Below are positions 7,603-11,360 of a stretch of 11,360 nucleotides of DNA, one piece after another. Each line of letters starts with the position of its first letter. The stretch's first letter is position 1. The DNA is from Phormidesmis priestleyi. GTDB taxonomy: Bacteria; Cyanobacteriota; Cyanobacteriia; Phormidesmidales; Phormidesmidaceae. The notes below the pieces were generated by a model. It was not told where the DNA came from, ran no database searches, and saw nothing but the letters and a program-made list of their open reading frames with translations. The position numbers were made by a program, and so were the translations under genes. The stretch is from NCBI GenBank assembly GCA_003242115.1, contig QBMP01000065.1:5515-16874 (forward strand). The letters run 5' to 3'.

Positions 7603-7718
7603 GCAAAGCAAAGCTAATATCGGGCTAAGGCTGGGCTAAGACCGAAAAAGCCATCGAGTCTGCCCCGAAGATGACGCTAGCAGGGCTGAACTAGCGCCAA
7701 ACGAAGGCAAAGCAAAGC
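7603..7718. repeat. Direct 12-bp repeats in the sigma factor leader
   Basis: GCAAAGCAAAGC occurs at 7603-7614 and again exactly at 7707-7718. Each copy is itself two overlapping GCAAAGC units. No known function is implied. Confidence 0.5.
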
Positions 7719-7739
7719 GTCTTCCAAAATTAAGGTCTG

Positions 7740-7761
7740 AAAGGGCAACTGTATGCCCTTT
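7740..7761 (+). promoter_or_regulatory. Leader hairpin upstream of the sigma factor start
   Basis: AAAGGGCA (7740-7747) and TGCCCTTT (7754-7761) form a perfect 8-bp stem around the loop ACTGTA. The following bases are T-rich but interrupted (ACTTTCTTT). It could be a weak attenuator, a regulatory stem in the leader or an upstream terminator. It ends 58 bases before the ATG at 7820 and 7 bases before an alternative TTG at 7769. Confidence 0.4.
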
Positions 7762-7819
7762 ACTTTCTTTGAGCAGCATATTCTCGAAAAATCGTCATGA
7801 TGTGAACCTGATTCTAACT

Positions 7820-8902
7820 ATGACAGTCCCTTACAATTCTGACCTCAGCAGTGCTTCAACCTCGATTAGCAGCCGGTCATCAGGCGCTGCGCTAAAGGGT
7901 TCCGTTAGTCATCAGGCAATAGCCGACGGCGCGCCTAGACATAGCGGTGCCAGATGGGATGAGCAGGCAGAGACATCTAGCTCATATGCTAAGCAGGCTA
8001 GCCGACTGAGTAATGCCGACAATGGCCTCAGCAATGACCCAGACACCACCGATCAACCTGACCAGAATTTGCTCAGCGATCCCCAAATGGACTCAGAAGA
8101 CTCGGCAGCAAGCCTCTTGTTAACAAATAATTCAGACAATTCAGACGATTCAGACGATTTAGACAATTCGCTAGAGGATGACTCAGACGCTGATTCAGAT
8201 ATTGACTCAGACGATGACTCTCTTTACTCTGCTCAGTATTCTGAGCAAACAACTGCGACCCGCTACCGAAAATCATCTAGCGATGACGCCGTAGGAGCTT
8301 TCTTTAAAGAGATGGCCCGCTACCCGTTACTCAAACCAGACGAAGAAATTGAGCTGGCCCGACAGGTTCGCATTATTTTTGAGCTAGAGGAATGCTCGGA
8401 GCGACTCAGCGAAAGCCTTGGTCGGCGTCCCCACCTTGCAGATTTAGCCACGGCCTTCGGCTGCACCGAACAGCAGCTCAAGCAAAGGCTGCAAAAAGCT
8501 CGCGCGGCCAAGCGACGGATGATTCGCTCCAACCTCAGGCTGGTGGTTTCGATTGCTAAGCGCTATCTAAATCGCGGCGTACCTTTCCTGGATTTAATTC
8601 AAGAAGGGGCGCTCGGCCTCAACCGCGCGGCAGAGAAGTTTGATCCCGACAAAGGGTACAAGTTTTCGACCTATGCCTATTGGTGGATTCGACAGGGCAT
8701 TACTCGCACAATTGCCAACGATGCCCGCACTATTCGGCTACCGATTCACATTGTAGAAAAGCTCAACAAGCTTAAAAAAGCGCACCGCGAGCTGCGCAAA
8801 GAGCTACAGCGCACCCCTACCGAAGCAGAGGTTGCAGCCGAACTCGACATGACGCCCGATCAGCTACGAGTGCTTCAGCAGGTACCTTTGCCGACCCGAT
8901 GA
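7820..8902 (+). CDS. RNA polymerase sigma factor (group 1/2), N-terminal fragment: regions 1.2 to 3.0/3.1
   Basis: This is the first part of a primary-like sigma70 factor, the subunit that directs RNA polymerase to promoters. From the ATG at 7820 it has 360 residues; a TTG at 7769 would add 17. The first 154 residues are low-complexity, Ser/Asp-rich and probably disordered ([12 protein letters not shown] near 105-118). Region 1.2 begins [17 protein letters not shown] near 155. Region 2 follows: [35 protein letters not shown], and the -10-recognising [20 protein letters not shown] (near 280-298). Region 3.0 is [22 protein letters not shown]. The frame then runs into LQQVPLPTR and a TGA at 8900-8902, because the inverted repeat at 8884-8946 breaks it; regions 3.2 and 4 continue in another frame from 8899. 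RpoD-like is certain, the paralogue is not. Without region 4 the fragment could not recognise a -35 box. Confidence 0.88.
   Translation: MTVPYNSDLSSASTSISSRSSGAALKGSVSHQAIADGAPRHSGARWDEQAETSSSYAKQASRLSNADNGLSNDPDTTDQPDQNLLSDPQMDSEDSAASLLLTNNSDNSDDSDDLDNSLEDDSDADSDIDSDDDSLYSAQYSEQTTATRYRKSSSDDAVGAFFKEMARYPLLKPDEEIELARQVRIIFELEECSERLSESLGRRPHLADLATAFGCTEQQLKQRLQKARAAKRRMIRSNLRLVVSIAKRYLNRGVPFLDLIQEGALGLNRAAEKFDPDKGYKFSTYAYWWIRQGITRTIANDARTIRLPIHIVEKLNKLKKAHRELRKELQRTPTEAEVAAELDMTPDQLRVLQQVPLPTR
8129..8164 (+). repeat. 9-bp coding repeats giving an Asp/Ser-rich tract
   Basis: Four successive 9-base units of the pattern (A/G)ATTCAGAC, the last with TTA for TCA, encode [12 protein letters not shown]. 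The acidic tract continues after them as [16 protein letters not shown]. In-frame repeats like this can change copy number, so the length of this linker may vary between strains. Confidence 0.8.
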
Positions 8903-8946
8903 TTCAGCGAAAGCGACTTTCGCTGAATCATCGGGTCGGCAAAGGT
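8884..8946. repeat. Perfect 30-bp-arm inverted repeat that splits the sigma factor gene
   Basis: The arms, 8884-8913 and 8917-8946, are exact reverse complements with a 3-base loop, CGA. The right arm is native: it continues in frame into the conserved region 3.2 stretch [15 protein letters not shown]. The left arm encodes nothing sigma-like (PLPTR, then stop). The central part, CAGCGAAAG/CTTTCGCTG around CGA, was probably a native 9-bp hairpin coding QRKRLSL. Deleting 20 bases (8885-8904) joins the frames as QQV-QRKRLSL, giving nine residues between the conserved LR and LSL, the spacing I recall in cyanobacterial SigA. This fits template-switch copying at a hairpin. A fold-back sequencing or amplification chimera would look the same. 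Confidence 0.95.
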
Positions 8947-9246
8947 GAAGATACTGAACTAATGGAGCTGTTAGAAGACGGCCATTCGCTCTCACCCGAA
9001 TCGCAAATCAGCGAGTCGATGATGCGCCAAGAGATTTCTGATGTGCTCACCGAAGTGCTGAGTGAGCGCGAAAAGGAAATTATTGCCTTGCGCTACGGGC
9101 TAACAACGGGAGAGACTCATACCTTAGAAGAAGTAGGCCGGATTTTTCAGCTTTCCAGAGAGCGAGTCCGCCAAATTCAGACCAAAGCCATGCGCAAGCT
9201 GCGGCGTCCTCAGGTGGCCTCTCGACTGAAAAATTGGTTAAAGTAA
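8899..9246 (+). CDS. RNA polymerase sigma factor, C-terminal fragment: regions 3.2 and 4
   Basis: This is the displaced second part of the same sigma factor, 115 residues from the first ATG in frame. Residues from about 7 ([23 protein letters not shown]) are region 3.2, the finger that reaches toward the active site. Region 4 follows with [17 protein letters not shown], then the helix-turn-helix [28 protein letters not shown] that contacts the -35 element. The end [13 protein letters not shown] is a normal sigma C-terminus. The ATG at 8899 overlaps the stop of the upstream fragment as ATGA, which would allow translational coupling, but it lies inside the left arm of the inverted repeat and has no clear Shine-Dalgarno sequence. 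In the presumed ancestor this was in frame with the upstream part, in one protein of about 470 residues. It may be a dead fragment. Confidence 0.85.
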   Translation: MIQRKRLSLNHRVGKGEDTELMELLEDGHSLSPESQISESMMRQEISDVLTEVLSEREKEIIALRYGLTTGETHTLEEVGRIFQLSRERVRQIQTKAMRKLRRPQVASRLKNWLK

Positions 9247-9300
9247 GCTGAATTTATCTAAATTCCACCTAGTGTTAGCTAGTTTCAAATAAACTCAGCT
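9246..9300. terminator. Candidate bidirectional stem between convergent genes
   Basis: AGCTGAATTTAT (9246-9257) and ATAAACTCAGCT (9289-9300) pair at 11 of 12 positions. They start at the last base of the sigma stop codon and end at the stop codon of the leftward gene. A smaller alternative, GAATTTA/TAAATTC, lies within. There is no clear T run, so termination is only a suggestion from position. Confidence 0.3.
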
Positions 9301-10085
9301 CATCTCACCGCTTTGTTATGAGTTTTGGTTCTAAAGGTGACGTTTACGCCTTCATTTGTTTGCGCCAAAATCAAGAGCGGCGTAGGCTTGGCCTTTTGAT
9401 CCCACTTCATGGTGGCGATTCGGCCTTGCAACGTGGGCTGCCAGAAGCTTTCATCTTCGGGCGGATTGAGAAAGCGCTCAATGCACTCGACGATTTCTTC
9501 GACTGTTGTAGAAGTAGACTGCGCCGGTAGCTTTGTGAGGTTGATTTGAATGCGAAAGAGGACGCGCTTACGCTTTTGAGGATCGTTAGGGGCGACGTAC
9601 TCAACGTCGAAAAGCTGCTCGACCGAGCGGGCGTTGAGGGTTGCAATCCCGACCATTCCTGTACTGGCCTGCGAGGGTCTAAGCGCTTCACCGAGGCGCT
9701 GCTTGACCTTAATTTTGAGCTGGTTAATAATCGCGAAGTTAAATTGCTTTTCTTCCATCCGCATTCGCAGATAGTCGAGGTTGAAGTCGCGGGAGTGCAC
9801 TAGGTCAGGGTTGCGCTCCATAGTGGTAATGGTGCTCAGCGCTAGCTTGACTCGCTTTTGTAGCTCTTTATTTTTGTAGCTTTCAAATTTGAGCTGCTTT
9901 TGCAGCTTGCGGGTTTGGAAATAAGAGAAAACGCCTAGCCCAATGAGGAGCGCAAACAGCCCGCCTGTACTGTACGTCCACGGGTTTAACGGTTTGGCTG
10001 GTTTGGGTGTGGCTGCTGGCGTTTGGGCCAACCAAATCGGCGGGCTTTGAGCGATCCCGAAAAGTGTCGAATGGCCAGTTGACAT
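9300..10085 (-). CDS. Single-pass membrane protein of unknown function, probably cyanobacterial
   Basis: The product has 261 residues. A Pro/Ala-rich N-terminus (AQTPAATPKPAKPLNPWTY) precedes one clear membrane segment at about 37-57 (YSTGGLFALLIGLGVFSYF). A basic, Lys/Gln-rich helical stretch follows, probably a short coiled coil (TRKLQKQLKFESYKNKELQKRVKLAL, about 58-83). The remaining ~175 residues look like a soluble mixed domain with NLDYLRMRMEEKQFNFAIINQLKIKVKQRLGEALR, a VLFRIQINLTKLP strand and TVEEIVECIERFLNPPEDESFWQPTLQGRIATMKWDQ. Positive charges directly after the membrane segment suggest the large domain is cytoplasmic. I do not recognise a named family, though the composition resembles conserved cyanobacterial hypotheticals. 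The start at 10085 places the membrane anchor normally. It is convergent with the sigma gene and divergent from the HAD gene. Confidence 0.8.
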   Translation of the reverse strand: MSTGHSTLFGIAQSPPIWLAQTPAATPKPAKPLNPWTYSTGGLFALLIGLGVFSYFQTRKLQKQLKFESYKNKELQKRVKLALSTITTMERNPDLVHSRDFNLDYLRMRMEEKQFNFAIINQLKIKVKQRLGEALRPSQASTGMVGIATLNARSVEQLFDVEYVAPNDPQKRKRVLFRIQINLTKLPAQSTSTTVEEIVECIERFLNPPEDESFWQPTLQGRIATMKWDQKAKPTPLLILAQTNEGVNVTFRTKTHNKAVR

Positions 10086-10181
10086 GAGGGCACTTGCGGA
10101 CGTGATGGTTAGCCTTTAGGATGCCCAAGCAAACCGATAGAATGCAGTTGGTTTGATGTTTTGTCTGGATTTGCTGTTTTA

Positions 10182-10205
10182 ATAAAGCACTGGATAAAGC
10201 ACTGA
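10182..10205. repeat. 12-bp tandem repeat in the divergent intergenic region
   Basis: ATAAAGCACTG occurs at 10182-10192 and 10194-10204, forming two 12-base tandem units that differ only in the last base. They lie about 55-78 bases upstream of the HAD gene start. They could be a binding site for a regulator, but nothing else supports this. Confidence 0.5.
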
Positions 10206-10247
10206 GATAGTCAAAGCTCCTAACAAAGCTCAGGTTGTAATTGGTTT

Positions 10248-10253
10248 GAGGGG
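10248..10253 (+). promoter_or_regulatory. Ribosome binding site of the HAD phosphatase gene
   Basis: GAGGGG (within GAGGGGGAG, 10248-10256) ends six bases before the ATG at 10260. It is the clearest Shine-Dalgarno sequence in the window, where most starts have none. It decides this start over the internal ATG at 10299. Confidence 0.75.
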
Positions 10254-10259
10254 GAGATA

Positions 10260-11039
10260 ATGCAGCCGGTAACACTAACGGCATTGCTTGGCCAAGCAAT
10301 GGCTGGTATTCGCTTGGTAGCCACAGATATGGACGGGACGCTGACAAGTCACGGAGAACTGACGCCCGCAGTTTTGCAGGCGTTTGAGCAGCTTAATGCT
10401 CGTAATATTGAGGTGATGATAGTGACGGGGCGCTCGGCGGGCTGGGTGAGCGGGCTGGTAAATTATTTGCCGGTGGTGGGCGCGATCGCTGAAACTGGCG
10501 GCTTATATATTAGCAAGGCCAGCCTGGAGCCTGTGATTTTGCCAGATATTCCTCGGCTGACGAGCCACCGCGATCGCCTTGCCACCGTTTTTGAGCATTT
10601 AAAAACCCGCTATCCAAATCTCCAACCTTCGGTCGATAATCCCTATCGCATCACCGACTGGACGTTTGATATTACAGGACTCACGGCAACTGACTTGAGC
10701 TGGATGCAGACCACCTGCGCCGAGCTATCAATGGGCTTTACCTACAGCACTGTGCAGTGCCATCTCAAAATTGAGCGGCAAAGCAAGGCGGCTGGGTTAC
10801 TCAAAGTGCTTCAGCAGCAGTTTTCGACGCTTTCTGTCAAAGAAGTTGTTACTGTCGGCGACAGCCCTAACGATGAAAGCCTGTTCGATTCAGCACTGTT
10901 TCCTCATTCAGTTGGGGTGGCTAATGTTGCGCACTATCTGTCGCAGCTTGCTCACACCCCTACTTATTTGACCTCAGCGGCAGAGGGTGCAGGCTTCTGT
11001 GAACTTGTTGCTCTTTTAACCCAGTTATCTAGTTCATGA
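10260..11039 (+). CDS. HAD-superfamily phosphatase, Cof-like (subclass IIB)
   Basis: A cytosolic HAD hydrolase that probably dephosphorylates a small phosphorylated metabolite; the substrate cannot be read from the sequence. It has 259 residues. Motif I is VATDMDGTLT (near 20-29), whose first Asp is the nucleophile and second the general acid. Motif II is IVTGRS near 54-59. Motif III is the lysine in IERQSKAAGLL near 175. Motif IV is VVTVGDSPNDESLF near 198-211, with metal-binding acidic residues. The long segment between motifs II and III fits a C2-type cap as in Cof/YbiV or sucrose- and mannosyl-phosphate phosphatases. SSVGVANVAHYL-like sequence (HSVGVANVAHYL) and TSAAEGAGFCEL near the end are typical of the subclass. 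A strong ribosome binding site supports the start, although MAGIRLVATDMDGT at 10299 is another possible start. All catalytic residues appear present. Confidence 0.92.
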   Translation: MQPVTLTALLGQAMAGIRLVATDMDGTLTSHGELTPAVLQAFEQLNARNIEVMIVTGRSAGWVSGLVNYLPVVGAIAETGGLYISKASLEPVILPDIPRLTSHRDRLATVFEHLKTRYPNLQPSVDNPYRITDWTFDITGLTATDLSWMQTTCAELSMGFTYSTVQCHLKIERQSKAAGLLKVLQQQFSTLSVKEVVTVGDSPNDESLFDSALFPHSVGVANVAHYLSQLAHTPTYLTSAAEGAGFCELVALLTQLSSS

Positions 11040-11041
11040 AG

Positions 11042-11323
11042 TCATAAAGATTGGGTTGATTGAAATTCGGGCATTAGCGTCAGGCCGCGATAAACTTGCT
11101 CAATCGGGAAGCTGAGATTGATGCTTTTTAGAGTTACGGTGTCGCCTTCTTGGTAGTTAATGATGATCCATTCACCAGCGTCGTTTTTATGATACAAATC
11201 TATTTCGACGCGGGTAGAACTTACCAATAGATAGTCTTTTAGCGCGGGGTTGTTGCGATACAGTCTAAACTTAGCGCCGCGATCATAGGCACTGGTTCCG
11301 TCAAGTGGGACAGGATAAAGTGT
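11042..11323 (-). pseudogene. 5'-truncated Uma2-family (DUF820) nuclease-like gene
   Basis: Read leftward from 11323, the frame gives TLYPVP and then DGTSAYDRGAKFRLYRNNPALKDYLLVSSTRVEIDLYHK, followed by WIIINYQEGDTVTLKSINLSFPIEQVYRGL to a TGA at 11042-11044. The second half matches the C-terminal part of Uma2 proteins, a PD-(D/E)XK-like family greatly expanded in cyanobacteria. Members usually have about 190 residues, with a catalytic acidic segment (typically VEVLSxSTxxYDRGxK) preceded by 90-100 more. Here similarity stops at DGTSAYDRG near 11305, and a stop codon at 11324-11326 closes the frame. Only about 93 residues remain, with no good start codon except a TTG at 11227. Another frame reads ILS just before a 5-base surplus, suggesting a scar, but further upstream nothing is Uma2-like. 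It is probably a remnant cut by a rearrangement or mobile element. Confidence 0.65.
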
Positions 11324-11353
11324 CTATATACATAGGATAGGAGATAATAGACA
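11321..11353. repeat. Short inverted repeat beside the truncated Uma2 gene
   Basis: TGTCTAT (11321-11327) and ATAGACA (11347-11353) are perfect 7-bp inverted repeats around an AG-rich 19-base centre. They sit where Uma2 similarity has ended and may belong to the end of a mobile element that continues past the window. Evidence is weak. Confidence 0.35.
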
Positions 11354-11360
11354 GCGAAAA

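Larger units (their letters stand above)
7288..7819. other. Divergent intergenic region between priA and the sigma factor gene
   Basis: No gene is convincing in these 530 bases. The left third is AT-rich and holds a consensus-like leftward -10 for priA. The middle holds a rightward extended -10 near 7479. From about 7500 to 7819 the sequence is less AT-rich and rich in short repeats and hairpins: GCAAAGCAAAGC twice, a doubled GGGCTAAG near 7622-7640, CGCTAG/CTAGCG at 7675-7696, and an 8-bp hairpin at 7740-7761. It looks like a long structured 5' leader for the sigma factor mRNA. I cannot match it to a known riboswitch or small RNA. Confidence 0.45.

Noticed and set aside
9883..10347. Leftward frame of 154 codons across the divergent region
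   Set aside because: It overlaps the membrane-protein gene in another frame and the HAD gene start with its strong ribosome binding site; it has no motifs.
1..11360. HIP1 octamers (GCGATCGC) as a CRISPR or regulatory array
   Set aside because: They are dispersed, unspaced by any regular interval and mostly within genes; this is the known genome-wide cyanobacterial HIP1 signature.

Overview
The window is almost certainly chromosomal DNA from a cyanobacterium. GCGATCGC, the HIP1 octamer that is strongly over-represented in many cyanobacterial genomes, occurs at least a dozen times here, for example near 402, 794, 2640, 4455, 5040, 6307, 6616, 7124, 10482 and 10569. Several genes also resemble cyanobacterial families: a DUF4359 protein, a long PriA, a group 1/2 sigma factor and a Uma2-type gene. 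Base composition is near balanced, and I cannot name the genus.

Layout, left to right. The 3' end of pgk (phosphoglycerate kinase) enters on the + strand. A leftward gene follows, encoding a membrane-anchored protein with a PD-(D/E)XK nuclease-like domain. Immediately upstream of its start codon lies a complete 208-bp miniature transposable element (15-bp terminal inverted repeats, 8-bp target duplication). After a gene-poor, hairpin-rich stretch comes a leftward pair: a small DUF4359 protein and, downstream of it, a NifS/IscS-type cysteine desulfurase. A rightward gene encodes a polytopic membrane protein with a conserved His/Asp motif, convergent with the large leftward priA (replication restart helicase). 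A 530-bp non-coding region with candidate promoters and a long structured leader separates priA from a rightward RNA polymerase sigma factor gene. A leftward single-pass membrane protein of unknown function, a rightward HAD-superfamily phosphatase with a strong ribosome binding site, and a 5'-truncated Uma2-family remnant complete the window.

The outstanding feature is in the sigma factor. The reading frame is split in two by a perfect inverted repeat with 30-base arms and a 3-base loop (8884-8946), placed between regions 3.0 and 3.2. The right arm is native coding sequence. The left arm looks like a fold-back copy of it, seeded by a native 9-bp hairpin, for a net gain of 20 bases and a frameshift. 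The halves now overlap by ATGA, so they are either a recent pseudogene, a sequencing or assembly artefact, or a translationally coupled two-piece sigma factor.

The genes are mostly unrelated housekeeping functions (glycolysis/Calvin cycle, sulfur mobilisation, replication restart, transcription) with no evidence of one shared pathway. I see no CRISPR array, tRNA, rRNA or recognisable defence operon.
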